Shown: positions 35,102 through 43,605 of the stretch, piece after piece
Layout of the letters: each line of letters opens with the position of its first letter
Position numbering within the stretch: position 1 is the stretch's first letter
Assembly: GCF_000764665.1 (NCBI RefSeq)
Contig: NZ_JRGM01000020.1
Location: 1-59,684, forward strand
Length of the DNA stretch: 59,684 nt
DNA from: Aeromonas lacus
Lineage (GTDB): Bacteria > Pseudomonadota > Gammaproteobacteria > Enterobacterales > Aeromonadaceae
Reading direction: 5' to 3'
The notes under the pieces: generated by a model
What the model was told of the DNA's origin: nothing
Database searches by the model: none
Seen by the model: only the letters and a program-made list of their open reading frames with translations
Position numbers and translations under genes: made by a program

Positions 35102-36468
35102 AGTTCGCCGTGGTAATCCTTGAGGCGGGCGATCAGCTTGTCATGAATGCCGCCGAAGCCGCCGTTGCTCATGATCAGAATATGGTCGCCATCGCGGCTC
35201 TCGGCCACCAGCCGGTTGATCAGGGTCTCCAGATCGTTGAACACCTTGGCGGGTCGGGTCATATGAGCCGTTACCTCGCCGAGATCCCAGCCAATGTTGG
35301 GCGGCTGGAAGAAGAACACCTCGTCGGCACCGTCGAAGCAGCCTGCCAGCTCCTCCTTATGGACACCCAGCTTCATGGTGTTGGAGCGTGGCTCCAGCAC
35401 CGCCAGAATGCGGGCCTTGCCCACTTTAGCACGCAGACCGCCAAGGGTGGTTTCGATGGCGGTGGGGTGGTGGGCAAAGTCGTCATAGACGCTGATGCCG
35501 GCCACCTTACCCTTTAGCTCCATCCGCCGCTTGGGGGATTTGAACTGACAGAGGGCTGCGATGCCGTGCTCCACCATCACGCCAGCATGGCGGGCGGCGG
35601 CGATGGCCATCAGACCGTTGTTGACGTTGTGCTCGCCGATGCACTCCCAGTGCACCTCGCCCTGCTTCTGCCCATCCAGCCACACCTCGAAGGCGGAGCC
35701 GTCATCGGCCAGTTTGACCGCTTTCCACTTGGCGTCGTCCTGACCCACCAGCTCCACTTCGCTCCAGCAGCCCATCTTGCGTACCGCGGTGAGGTTGTGA
35801 TCTGCTTGTGGGAACAGCACCCGGCCGTTGCTCGGTACGGTACGCATCAGGTGGTGGAACTGGCGCTGAATGGCGGCAAGATCCGGGAAGATATCCGCGT
35901 GGTCGAACTCCAGATTGTTCATCACCAGAGTGCGCGGGTGGTAGTGAACGAACTTGGAGCGCTTGTCGAAGAAGGCGCAGTCATACTCGTCTGCTTCGAT
36001 GACGAAGAAGGGGGCTGAGCCGAGACGGGCCGAGACCGGGAAGTTGCCCGGCACGCCGCCAATAAGGAAACCGGGCTCCAGCTTGGCGTACTCCAGCACC
36101 CAGGCCAGCATGCTGGCGGTGGTGGTTTTGCCGTGGGTGCCGGCAACGGCCAGCACCCAGCGATCTTGCAGCACGTGTTCCAGCAGCCACTGGGGGCCGG
36201 AGATGTAGGGCAGATTGCGATCCAGCACATATTCAACACAGGGGTTACCCCGGCTCATGGCGTTGCCAATCACCACCAGATCCGGCGCCGGATCAAGCTG
36301 GGAAGGGTCATAGCCTTCGGTCAGTTCGATGCCCTGTTGCTCGAGCTGGGTGCTCATGGGGGGATAGACGTTGGCGTCTGAACCGGTCACCCGGTAACCA
36401 AGCTGTTTTGCCAACACCGCCAGACCACCCATAAAGGTGCCGCAGATCCCGAGAATGTGAATATGCAT
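35098..36468 (-). CDS. mpl: UDP-N-acetylmuramate:tripeptide ligase Mpl
   Basis: 456 residues. Recycles murein tripeptide by joining it to UDP-MurNAc. Begins [17 protein letters not shown], has the ATP-binding loop [12 protein letters not shown], and [16 protein letters not shown] and [11 protein letters not shown] further on, typical of Mur ligases. The ATG at 36468 is set by AAGGAAGCGG upstream; the open frame extends further but without a ribosome site. Divergent from the lpxT-like gene, with ubiX downstream. Confidence 0.96.
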   Translation of the reverse strand: MHIHILGICGTFMGGLAVLAKQLGYRVTGSDANVYPPMSTQLEQQGIELTEGYDPSQLDPAPDLVVIGNAMSRGNPCVEYVLDRNLPYISGPQWLLEHVLQDRWVLAVAGTHGKTTTASMLAWVLEYAKLEPGFLIGGVPGNFPVSARLGSAPFFVIEADEYDCAFFDKRSKFVHYHPRTLVMNNLEFDHADIFPDLAAIQRQFHHLMRTVPSNGRVLFPQADHNLTAVRKMGCWSEVELVGQDDAKWKAVKLADDGSAFEVWLDGQKQGEVHWECIGEHNVNNGLMAIAAARHAGVMVEHGIAALCQFKSPKRRMELKGKVAGISVYDDFAHHPTAIETTLGGLRAKVGKARILAVLEPRSNTMKLGVHKEELAGCFDGADEVFFFQPPNIGWDLGEVTAHMTRPAKVFNDLETLINRLVAESRDGDHILIMSNGGFGGIHDKLIARLKDYHGEL

Positions 36469-36664
36469 ACCGCTTCCTTTCGCAGTAAAGGGAAGTGCGC
36501 ATTCTAGCAAGGTAACAGAAATTTGGCAGACCCAAGGGGGAGGCTGGCAGGAATTAAGTTGGTGCGGATGGGGCTTGATTTCAGATGAAAGCGCTTTAAA
36601 ATGCCTCGTTTTTGTGACGGCGATAACATATTTTCGGCCGTTACCCTTTCCGAGGAGAGTCTGC

Positions 36665-37366
36665 ATGGGCAAGTTTCTGCTTTGCTATCTGGTCGGTGGT
36701 CTGGTGGCCATCAGTTGGGCTGCGCTGCCGGCTCATGGACCCTGGGATCAATGGGATCTCGCGATTTTTCACACCGTCAACGGCTGGCTGGGCGATTCAG
36801 CCCGCTGGGCAGATCTGGTGGCCATCACCAACAACCGGCTGTTCGATCTGGTAGTGCTGGGCTGCATGGGACTGATCCTGGCCCGCAGCTTTTTTGCCCG
36901 TGATATGGCGGGTCGTCGTCAGCTGGTGGCGATGGGCATTGTCATGTTGCTGAGCGCACTGGTGATTAACCAGCTTGGCCACCAGTTGCCGGTTGAGCGG
37001 CCCAGCCCGACTCTGATGGTGAGCGACGCCCTGCGAGTCACCCATATCAGCGAGATCCCGACCAAGGACTCTTCCGGTGACAGCTTCCCCGGGGATCACG
37101 CCCTGTTCCTGATGATCTTTGCCGGCTTTGCTCTGCGCTACCTGCCGCGCTGGGCGGGGGTTACTGCGCTGCTGATGGTACCGCTTTTTTCCGCCCCCCG
37201 GATTTTCTCCGGCGCTCACTGGTTCACCGATGTCTATGTCGGCGCGTTGGGGTTGGCGACCCTCTGCCTGCCTTGGGTGCTGCTGACGCCGCTGGCGGAT
37301 CGCCTGATTGCGCGAATCGTTCCCTATCTGGCCCCTCTGCCGCTGCTGCGCAGCCAGAGCAACTGA
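36665..37366 (+). CDS. lpxT: Lipid A phosphotransferase LpxT-like PAP2 protein
   Basis: 233 residues, five or six transmembrane helices. It aligns by eye with E. coli LpxT: ITNNRLFDLVVLGCMGLIL, then the PAP2 motifs VERPSPTL (variant of KxxxxxxRP), PTKDSSGDSFPGDHALF and GAHWFTDVYVG, and the ending LPWVLLTPLADRLI. LpxT moves phosphate from undecaprenyl-PP to lipid A on the periplasmic side. A good GAGGAGAG precedes the ATG at 36665. The phosphatase family is certain; LpxT rather than an undecaprenyl-PP phosphatase is probable. Confidence 0.85.
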   Translation: MGKFLLCYLVGGLVAISWAALPAHGPWDQWDLAIFHTVNGWLGDSARWADLVAITNNRLFDLVVLGCMGLILARSFFARDMAGRRQLVAMGIVMLLSALVINQLGHQLPVERPSPTLMVSDALRVTHISEIPTKDSSGDSFPGDHALFLMIFAGFALRYLPRWAGVTALLMVPLFSAPRIFSGAHWFTDVYVGALGLATLCLPWVLLTPLADRLIARIVPYLAPLPLLRSQSN

Positions 37367-37387
37367 ATTCTCTGCGGCAAAAATAAC

Positions 37388-37413
37388 AACGCCCCGGCAT
37401 GCCGGGGCGTTTT
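37388..37413. terminator. Bidirectional terminator
   Basis: AACGCCCCGGC / GCCGGGGCGTT with an AT loop, between convergent lpxT-like and galE genes. Confidence 0.92.
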
Positions 37414-37429
37414 GCTATCTGACCATGGA

Positions 37430-38446
37430 TCAGCCGGCCTGATAGCCGTTGGGGTTCTGGCTTTGCCAGCGCCAGGTATCGATCATCATCTGCTCCAGAC
37501 CACGCTCTGCCTGCCAGCCCAACTCGGCACGGGCCTTGTGCGGCTCGGCCCAGCATTCGGCGATGTCGCCGGGGCGACGGGGCTTGATCTGGTAGGGAAT
37601 GGAGCGACCGCTGGCTGCTTCAAACGCCTTGATCATCTCCAGCACCGAGTAACCCTGACCGGTACCCAGGTTATAGGTAAAGACGCCGGTATCCGATTCG
37701 ATGCGGGCCAGCGCTTTGAGGTGACCGATGGCCAGATCCACCACGTGGATGTAATCGCGTACTCCGGTACCGTCCGGCGTCGGGTAGTCGTTGCCAAACA
37801 CCCCCAGCTCCTTGAGCTTGCCCACGCCTACCTGACTGATATAGGGCAGCAGGTTGTTGGGAATGCCGTTGGGATCTTCGCCAATCAGGCCGCTTTCGTG
37901 GGCGCCGACCGGGTTGAAGTAGCGCAGCAGCACGATGGCCCAGCGGGGATCGGATTTGGCGAGATCGCGCAGGATCTCCTCCACCATCAGCTTGGAGCGG
38001 CCATAAGGGTTGGTGGCGCTAGTGGGGAAATCTTCCCGCAGTGGCACCGAGGCGGGATCGCCATAGACGGTGGCCGAGGAGCTGAATACCAGCCGGAACA
38101 CGCCGGCCCTGGCCATTTCCTCGCACAGCACCAGAGTGCCGGTGATGTTGTTCTGGTAGTAGGTGAGCGGGATTTGGCTCGACTCACCGACCGCCTTGAG
38201 TCCGGCGAAATGGATCACTGACTCGATCTTGTAGGCGGCAAACAGCTGCTGCAGACAGGCTCTGTCCAGCACATCCCCTTCGACGAAGATGACCGGCTTG
38301 CCGGTGATCTGCTCGACCCGTTTGAGAGACTCGGGGGAGGAGTTGGAGAGGTTGTCCAGCACCACGACCTGCTGCCCGACATTCAAGAGTTCAACCAGGG
38401 TATGGGAGCCGATATAGCCGGCGCCCCCTGTAACCAGAATTGTCAT
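37430..38446 (-). CDS. galE: UDP-glucose 4-epimerase
   Basis: 338 residues, the same length as E. coli GalE. NAD-binding start [18 protein letters not shown]; catalytic Ser/Tyr/Lys in FSSSATVYG and [15 protein letters not shown]-terminal [22 protein letters not shown]. Interconverts UDP-galactose and UDP-glucose for the Leloir pathway and surface polysaccharides. No other gal genes are adjacent. It lies 85 bases downstream of hcr on the same strand, without a clear terminator between. Confidence 0.97.
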   Translation of the reverse strand: MTILVTGGAGYIGSHTLVELLNVGQQVVVLDNLSNSSPESLKRVEQITGKPVIFVEGDVLDRACLQQLFAAYKIESVIHFAGLKAVGESSQIPLTYYQNNITGTLVLCEEMARAGVFRLVFSSSATVYGDPASVPLREDFPTSATNPYGRSKLMVEEILRDLAKSDPRWAIVLLRYFNPVGAHESGLIGEDPNGIPNNLLPYISQVGVGKLKELGVFGNDYPTPDGTGVRDYIHVVDLAIGHLKALARIESDTGVFTYNLGTGQGYSVLEMIKAFEAASGRSIPYQIKPRRPGDIAECWAEPHKARAELGWQAERGLEQMMIDTWRWQSQNPNGYQAG

Positions 38447-38531
38447 TTTTTATCCCGTCTTCGACTGAAACTGGGGCTGAGTCTACCTGCTCGGCCCACT
38501 CGGGAAAAGTACGGGATGCCAGGAACGCGCC

Positions 38532-39539
38532 TCAATAGTCGACGCTGACATCTCCGCTGGCGGTGCAGGAACAGGCCAGTGCCACTCCACTCTCGAGATC
38601 CTGCGCACTCAGGGTCATCACGCTCTGGCGCTCGATATCGCCTTCCGTGGTGCAGCGGCAGGCACCGCATACCCCGGCGCGGCAGGCGGCCACTATGGTC
38701 TCGCCCGCTGCTTCCAGCGCCGCCAGCAGGGTTTGACCCGGCAGGATCTTCACCTTCTTGCCGCTCTTTTTCAGGGTTAGCCAGAAGTGGTCGCTGCTGG
38801 TTGCAACTGGCACCGTACTCGATGTGACTGCAGGCAGACCGAACGACTCCTGGTGCAACTGATCTGCTGGCAACCCCAGCTCCGCCAGCATGCGGCAGAC
38901 CGCCGCCATGTAAGGCGCGGGCCCGCACAGATAGACGTGGCGAGCGAGCAGGTCAGGTACCAATTCCCTCAACATGTCCGCTGTGAGTCGGCCCACCCAG
39001 GGGTGAGCCGTTGGTGTCTCTTCCAAGATCAGGGCATGGCGCGCACCAGCATGGGCCGTGGCCAGCGCAGCCAAGTCGTCTGCGAAGATCACATCCTCCG
39101 GCGAGCGGGCGCTGTGAATAAAGCGGATATCGGCGTCCGGCCGTGTGGCCAGCTTGTCCCGCAGCATGGCCCACATGGGGGTGATGCCGGAGCCGGCGCT
39201 CAACAGCAGCGGCCGCTCGCAGGGCAAGGCAGTCAGATTGAAATCACCGAAGGGGCCATCCACCCGGATCTCGTCCCCCACTTGCAGGGTCTGGTGCAGA
39301 TGGTGGGAGACCAGCCCGACATCCTTGATGGTGACCTGCCAGCAGGCATCCTGCGGGCTGGAGGAGAGGGTATAGGCACGGCAGTGGGGCTTGCCGTCAA
39401 TCTCGGTATGCAGCGTCATACACTGGCCAGCCAGCACGGCTGGCAAGGTTCCCGCCACTGGGTAAAATTGCCAACTCGCCACGTCGTGGGTATCTGCCCG
39501 GCGACCGATGCAGCGCAGGGTCAAAGAGGTGGAGGTCAT
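38532..39539 (-). CDS. hcr: NADH oxidoreductase Hcr
   Basis: 335 residues. A ferredoxin-NADP-reductase-like module (FAD motif RAYTLSSSP, then GSGITPMWAMLRD and the NAD-binding C in YLCGPAPYMAAV) is fused to a C-terminal [2Fe-2S] ferredoxin domain with CRAGVCGACRC and a later Cys. It passes electrons from NADH to the hybrid cluster protein Hcp. AGGAGC precedes the ATG. It follows hcp, but with a strong terminator between the two. Confidence 0.94.
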   Translation of the reverse strand: MTSTSLTLRCIGRRADTHDVASWQFYPVAGTLPAVLAGQCMTLHTEIDGKPHCRAYTLSSSPQDACWQVTIKDVGLVSHHLHQTLQVGDEIRVDGPFGDFNLTALPCERPLLLSAGSGITPMWAMLRDKLATRPDADIRFIHSARSPEDVIFADDLAALATAHAGARHALILEETPTAHPWVGRLTADMLRELVPDLLARHVYLCGPAPYMAAVCRMLAELGLPADQLHQESFGLPAVTSSTVPVATSSDHFWLTLKKSGKKVKILPGQTLLAALEAAGETIVAACRAGVCGACRCTTEGDIERQSVMTLSAQDLESGVALACSCTASGDVSVDY

Positions 39540-39571
39540 CGCAAGGCTCCTCTTGCTCGGAAATGGCTTTG

Positions 39572-39597
39572 AAAAAAGGCGAGCTCAATGGCTCGCC
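39572..39597 (-). terminator. Strong terminator between hcp and hcr
   Basis: GGCGAGC / GCTCGCC stem, six-base loop, followed on the minus strand by TTTTTTC. It lies 46 bases past the hcp stop and 33 bases before the hcr start. Confidence 0.88.
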
Positions 39598-39642
39598 AAA
39601 GGCTTACAACATGCTGAGCGTGTAAGGCGGATATGGCGCCGA

Positions 39643-41295
39643 TCAGGCCGCCAGGATCTCGGCCAAGTCAGCCTCCGCCGTGGTGGTCCCTTTCAGGCCA
39701 AACTGCTCCTCCAGCACCTTGAGCAGGGCCGGGGTGAGGAAGGCGGGGGCGGTCGGGCCAGTACGGATGTCCTTCACCCCGAGGGAGAGCAGGGTGAGCA
39801 GAATGACGATGGCTTTCTGCTCGAACCAGGAGAGCACCAGCGTCAGCGGCAGATCGTTGACCCCGCACTCGAACGCCTCGGAGAGCGCCAGCGCCAGCTG
39901 AATGGCCGAGTAGGCATCGTTGCACTGACCCACGTCCAGCAGGCGCGGAATGCCGCCGATGTCGCCAAAGTCGAGCTTGTTGAACTTGTACTTGCCGCAG
40001 CCCAGCGTGAGCAGCAGGCTGTCGCGCGGCGCTGCCTTGGCAAACTCGGTGAAGTAGGCGCGCTCTGCCTTGTCGCCGTCACAGCCACCCACTAGGAAGA
40101 AGTGGCTGATCTCCCCGGCTTTGACCTTCTCGATCACCGCGGGTGCGGCCTGCATCAGGGCGTTGCGGGCAAAGCCGATGGTGATGAAGTGCTCGAGCTC
40201 GGTGTGTTTGAAGCCATCAAGTGCCAGAGCCTTGGCGATCACGGCGGAGAAATCATCCCCTTCCAGGTGGGTCACGCCCGGCCAGCCGACGATGGAGCGG
40301 GTGAAGATGCGGTCACTGTAGTTGCCCACGTTCGGGTCGATGATGCAGTTGGAGGTCATCACCACGGCGCCCGGGAAGTTGGCAAACTCCTTCTGCTGGT
40401 TTTGCCAGGCGGAGCCGTAGTTGCCCACCAGATGGGGGTACTGCTTGAAGAAGGGGTAGGCCAGCGCGGGCAGCATCTCGCCGTGGGTGTAGACATGGAT
40501 GCCGGTCCCCTTGGTCTGCTCCAGAATGAGCTTGAGATCCATCATGTCGTGGCCGGAGACCAGAATGCACTTGCCGGGAATTGGCGTGACCCTGACCCGG
40601 GTCGGTTCCGGGTGGCCGAAGGCGCTGGTTTCACCCAGATCCAGCATCTCCATGATTTTGAAGTTGAGCTGACCGATCTCCATGGCGCAGCTGAACAGCC
40701 GGCCCATTTCGCTCGGGTCTGTGCTGAGCCAGCTCATGATGCGGTGGAATTCGGCAGCCACCTCATCGCTCTGCTGAGCTAGCACCCGGGCGTGCTCCAT
40801 GTAGGCAGCGGCGCCCTTGAGGCCGTAGAGGCAGAGCAGGCGCAGCCCCATGATGTCCTCGTTCACCTCATTCTTGCCCCGATTGGGGGCGGCTGGCGCG
40901 GCATGAGCGAGTTGTTCCAGCAGCTCGGCACCGGGCTCAAAGTAAGCGGACTGTGGTAAATCGTTCACCTGCACCGCCATCCCGGCCAGACGATCGGCCA
41001 GCTGCTGGCGATAGGCGAGGGCCTGATTGACGTACGCCACGATACGGGCGGAGTCGAAGTTGACGTTGGTGAGGGTGGCGAAGAAGGCCTTGGGGACGAA
41101 GGCGTCGATCTCGCGGTCGATGATGCCCTGCTCGCGGGCAGCCAGCGCCCAGGCGCTGAGCCCCTGCAGGGTATAGATCAGCACATCCTGCAGATCCGAG
41201 GTTTCCGCCGTCTTGCCGCACATACCTTGTGCGTAGGCACAGCCGTTGCCAGCCGGGGTACGAATTGTCTGTTCACATTGCACACAAAACATCAT
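39643..41295 (-). CDS. hcp: Hybrid cluster protein (hydroxylamine/NO reductase)
   Basis: 550 residues. N-terminal Cys cluster FCVQCEQT and [11 protein letters not shown] bind a 4Fe-4S (or 2Fe-2S) centre, and the later motifs [47 protein letters not shown] and [16 protein letters not shown] hold the hybrid Fe-S-O cluster. Hcp reduces nitric oxide under anaerobic conditions. Two adjacent ATGs (41295, 41292) follow TTAGGAGAGG. A perfect FNR box and a 14-base inverted repeat lie upstream. hcr, its reductase, follows. Confidence 0.97.
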   Translation of the reverse strand: MMFCVQCEQTIRTPAGNGCAYAQGMCGKTAETSDLQDVLIYTLQGLSAWALAAREQGIIDREIDAFVPKAFFATLTNVNFDSARIVAYVNQALAYRQQLADRLAGMAVQVNDLPQSAYFEPGAELLEQLAHAAPAAPNRGKNEVNEDIMGLRLLCLYGLKGAAAYMEHARVLAQQSDEVAAEFHRIMSWLSTDPSEMGRLFSCAMEIGQLNFKIMEMLDLGETSAFGHPEPTRVRVTPIPGKCILVSGHDMMDLKLILEQTKGTGIHVYTHGEMLPALAYPFFKQYPHLVGNYGSAWQNQQKEFANFPGAVVMTSNCIIDPNVGNYSDRIFTRSIVGWPGVTHLEGDDFSAVIAKALALDGFKHTELEHFITIGFARNALMQAAPAVIEKVKAGEISHFFLVGGCDGDKAERAYFTEFAKAAPRDSLLLTLGCGKYKFNKLDFGDIGGIPRLLDVGQCNDAYSAIQLALALSEAFECGVNDLPLTLVLSWFEQKAIVILLTLLSLGVKDIRTGPTAPAFLTPALLKVLEEQFGLKGTTTAEADLAEILAA

Positions 41296-41355
41296 GCCTC
41301 TCCTAATTGGACATTTCAGTTGTCTGTTTTGTGGCGATTCTATTCCCCTCGCGAA

Positions 41356-41390
41356 AAACTTAATAGGCATTCAATTTGCCAATTAAGTTT
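41356..41390 (-). promoter_or_regulatory. 14-base inverted repeat in the hcp promoter
   Basis: AAACTTAATAGGCA and TGCCAATTAAGTTT pair at 13 of 14 positions around a seven-base spacer. A TATTAA hexamer (41365-41360) inside it may be the hcp -10. A regulator bound here would block the promoter. It does not resemble the NsrR consensus well. Confidence 0.55.
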
Positions 41391-41393
41391 CCC

Positions 41394-41407
41394 TTGATGC
41401 AGATCAA
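41394..41407 (-). promoter_or_regulatory. FNR box upstream of hcp
   Basis: TTGAT-GCAG-ATCAA, a perfect match to the FNR consensus, about 105 bases before the hcp ATG. FNR activation of hcp is well known in E. coli. Confidence 0.82.
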
Positions 41408-41411
41408 AAAC

Positions 41412-41436
41412 AAAAAAGCCGCCCAAACAGGGCGGC
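41412..41436 (-). terminator. Terminator after dps
   Basis: GCCGCCC / GGGCGGC with a five-base loop; on the minus strand TTTTTT follows. It insulates the hcp promoter from dps transcription. Confidence 0.9.
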
Positions 41437-41497
41437 AACCGGGTGGATAAAAGGAGAGACAACTCGGGTTTGCAACAAAGCTCACTTCAACAATGGG

Positions 41498-41968
41498 TCA
41501 GGCCAGGTAGGCGCGCAGCATCCAGACCAGTTTCTCCTGCTGCTGCACGTAGTCGGAGAGGATGGACGCAGTCCCTTCATCACCAGCATCGGCGGCCTGA
41601 GCCAGAATGCGGCGCTGAGCCACCAGCAGTTCACGGAAGCTCCCCAGCAGGGATTCGACACAGGCACGACCGTCGTGCAGCCCTTTCTGTTCGGGAATGG
41701 CGGAGACCTTGATGTAGTCGCTGAAGCTGTGCAGCGGCACGCTATCCAGGGTCAGGATGCGTTCTGCCAGAGCATCGACTTTCAGAAGCAGGTCGTTGTA
41801 GATCTCTTCGAACTTCAGGTGCAGCTCGAAGAACTGGTTGCCGCGAATGTTCCAGTGGAAGCCACGGACGTTCATGTAGAGGATCTGGTAGCTGGCCAGC
41901 AACTTGTTCAGCTCGGCAGCCAGAGCTTGTGATTGAGCGGTATCAAGACCAATCGGGCTTTTCATCAT
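41498..41968 (-). CDS. dps: Dps-family ferritin-like DNA-protection protein
   Basis: 156 residues. The ferroxidase-site residues are in HWNIRGNQFFELHLKFEEIYND (quoted by its core HWNIRG and FFELHLKFEE), followed by LAERILTLDSVPLHSF, typical of Dps. The dodecamer stores iron and uses hydrogen peroxide to oxidise it, protecting DNA. GGAGG lies just before two adjacent ATGs, so 41965 is also possible. An OxyR-like dyad sits about 100 bases upstream. Confidence 0.93.
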   Translation of the reverse strand: MMKSPIGLDTAQSQALAAELNKLLASYQILYMNVRGFHWNIRGNQFFELHLKFEEIYNDLLLKVDALAERILTLDSVPLHSFSDYIKVSAIPEQKGLHDGRACVESLLGSFRELLVAQRRILAQAADAGDEGTASILSDYVQQQEKLVWMLRAYLA

Positions 41969-42066
41969 TCACCTCCAGATAAGGAAATCGGGTTTGACAA
42001 TCTGTCTTGGAACGAACTCAGATTAACCCCTTGTTATTTGAAGGGATAATCGCTCGTACCTAACAG

Positions 42067-42089
42067 TTTGATAGCGAGTGGCTATCAAA
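42067..42089 (-). promoter_or_regulatory. Perfect inverted repeat, OxyR-like, upstream of dps
   Basis: TTTGATAGC / GCTATCAAA around five bases. The inner part is ATAG-N7-CTAT, the OxyR half-operator. Only one such unit is clear; OxyR sites normally have two, so the assignment is tentative. Confidence 0.45.
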
Positions 42090-42117
42090 GCGGGGAGGGA
42101 AATGGTCAAAAGGCGGG

Positions 42118-42999
42118 TTAGCCTGGGTACTTCTCGAGCAGGGCCATCAGGATGGCCTGACACTCGCTATCCGGTTCGCTATCGACTTTGCTGGCGCGAA
42201 AGTGGAGCTGGAAGGCACGCATAACGGCGCGGCTTTGCTCGTCCCACTGGCCGCTCTGTGACAGGCCATAACCGTAGCGAGCAAGCTGCTGCTGCCACAT
42301 GGTGAGACTCCATTCGGGCAGAGGGCTGGCAAGCAGCTCTGCCACCCGGCTTTCATCTGGCCAGGCGCCGACGCCGTACTCCTGATAGAGCTGACGCCAG
42401 GGGAAGTGGGGGCCGGGATCCTGCTTACGTTCGGGGGCGACGTCGCTGTGAGCCAGCACCTGGGTCGGCGGGATCCGGTAACGGTCGACCAGCTTGCGGC
42501 TGAGTGCGCCGACGGCGGCAATCTGCGCTTTGGTATAGGGCTGCCAGTGCCGTTGGTGAGGTGGCAGCCGCTCATCTTCCGGCGGATAGCCGAGGTTGAC
42601 GATCTCGATGCCGAGCGAGCTGGCATTGAGCCCGGCATATTGGTGCCAGCGGCTACGGCCGGCATGCCAGGCACGCTGGCTATCCGGCACCAGCTGATAG
42701 ACCGGGAGCGGTGTGTCACGGCTGTCACGAGGGATCAGGTAGTGGGCGCTCACCTTGTGCTCGGGCTCTGTAAGTAGACGCAGGGAGTGGGCGTCATCCT
42801 CATCGGTGTAGTGCAGGATAAGAAAGGCGATGCGCTCGTTCTGATTGGCGCTCTGATAGCGAGTGGAGAGCTGGTAGCTCTGCTGGTTGCAGCCTTGCAG
42901 CAGGGTGCCAAGCAGCGCACCGAGAAGCAGCGATGCGGCGATGCGCCATCCCCCGACTGCTCGCAGTGCGGACAGTTTAGTGGAGAGGCGCTTCGTCAT
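42118..42999 (-). CDS. amiD: N-acetylmuramoyl-L-alanine amidase, AmiD-like lipoprotein
   Basis: 293 residues. A signal peptide with lipobox LLQGC (Cys near residue 37) marks an outer-membrane lipoprotein. The amidase_2 domain has the zinc ligands in ILHYTDED, WHAGRSRW and AHSDVAPERKQDPGPHFPW, and a peptidoglycan-binding-like C terminus (YGYGLSQSGQWDEQSRAVMRAFQLHF region). It cleaves murein fragments in the periplasm. It lies 30 bases after yehS on the same strand. Confidence 0.92.
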   Translation of the reverse strand: MTKRLSTKLSALRAVGGWRIAASLLLGALLGTLLQGCNQQSYQLSTRYQSANQNERIAFLILHYTDEDDAHSLRLLTEPEHKVSAHYLIPRDSRDTPLPVYQLVPDSQRAWHAGRSRWHQYAGLNASSLGIEIVNLGYPPEDERLPPHQRHWQPYTKAQIAAVGALSRKLVDRYRIPPTQVLAHSDVAPERKQDPGPHFPWRQLYQEYGVGAWPDESRVAELLASPLPEWSLTMWQQQLARYGYGLSQSGQWDEQSRAVMRAFQLHFRASKVDSEPDSECQAILMALLEKYPG

Positions 43000-43029
43000 G
43001 GCTGCTGGCCTGCCGGTTGAGCGGTGCAG

Positions 43030-43509
43030 TTAGTTGCGGTATTTGGCGGTGAGGCCGAGCAGGAAGTTGCGCAGGATCTGATCCCCGCAATCCTGATAGT
43101 GCTTGTGATCCTTGGCGCGGAACAGGGCGCTGAGCTCGGACTTGGAGAGGTTGAAATCGGCGAGCTTGAGCGTGCCGAGCATGTCCTCTTCCTTGAAGTT
43201 GAGGGCGATGCGCAGCTTGCGCAGGATCAGGTTGTTGTTGATCCGGTTTGGCACCACCTGGGGTGGCGCATCTTCCCGCACACCGCGGCGAGTGACGATG
43301 AGACCGTCGAGGAACTGGCTCAGGGCGGAGTCGGGACAGGCGGCATAGCCCGCTTCCTGTACTTCTCCCTCTTCGGCCTCTTTCATCAGCCAGCCGTGCA
43401 GTTGGGCATGGTCGATGGCCAGATTGCCCTTGGCAAACATCTCGACCATCTCGTCGTTACTGATGGTGAGGGCGTAGCGCAGGCGGCGCAGAATATCGTT
43501 GTTGGTCAT
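43030..43509 (-). CDS. yehS: DUF1456 protein YehS
   Basis: 159 residues made of two DUF1456 repeats: NNDILRRLRYALTISNDEMVEMF near the start and NNLILRKLRIALNFKEEDMLG in the second half, each followed by LSQFLDGLI- or LRNFLLGLT-like ends. A cytoplasmic protein of unknown function, widespread in gammaproteobacteria. CAGGAGTCAGC precedes the ATG. It lies between barA and amiD. Confidence 0.93.
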   Translation of the reverse strand: MTNNDILRRLRYALTISNDEMVEMFAKGNLAIDHAQLHGWLMKEAEEGEVQEAGYAACPDSALSQFLDGLIVTRRGVREDAPPQVVPNRINNNLILRKLRIALNFKEEDMLGTLKLADFNLSKSELSALFRAKDHKHYQDCGDQILRNFLLGLTAKYRN

Positions 43510-43605
43510 GCTGACTCCTGTTTAAACGGCGCAACTTTACCATCTGTCGGCCCCCGCGTCAGAAAAAGCGGGGGAACGATATCCCCGGGCACGTACCAGT
43601 CTGGC

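Noticed and set aside
43551-43574. CCCCCGC / GCGGGGG hairpin as a terminator after barA
   Set aside because: The T run is in the loop, not after the stem; it lies just past the barA stop and before... the stop-side gap to yehS is on the same strand, so function is unclear.
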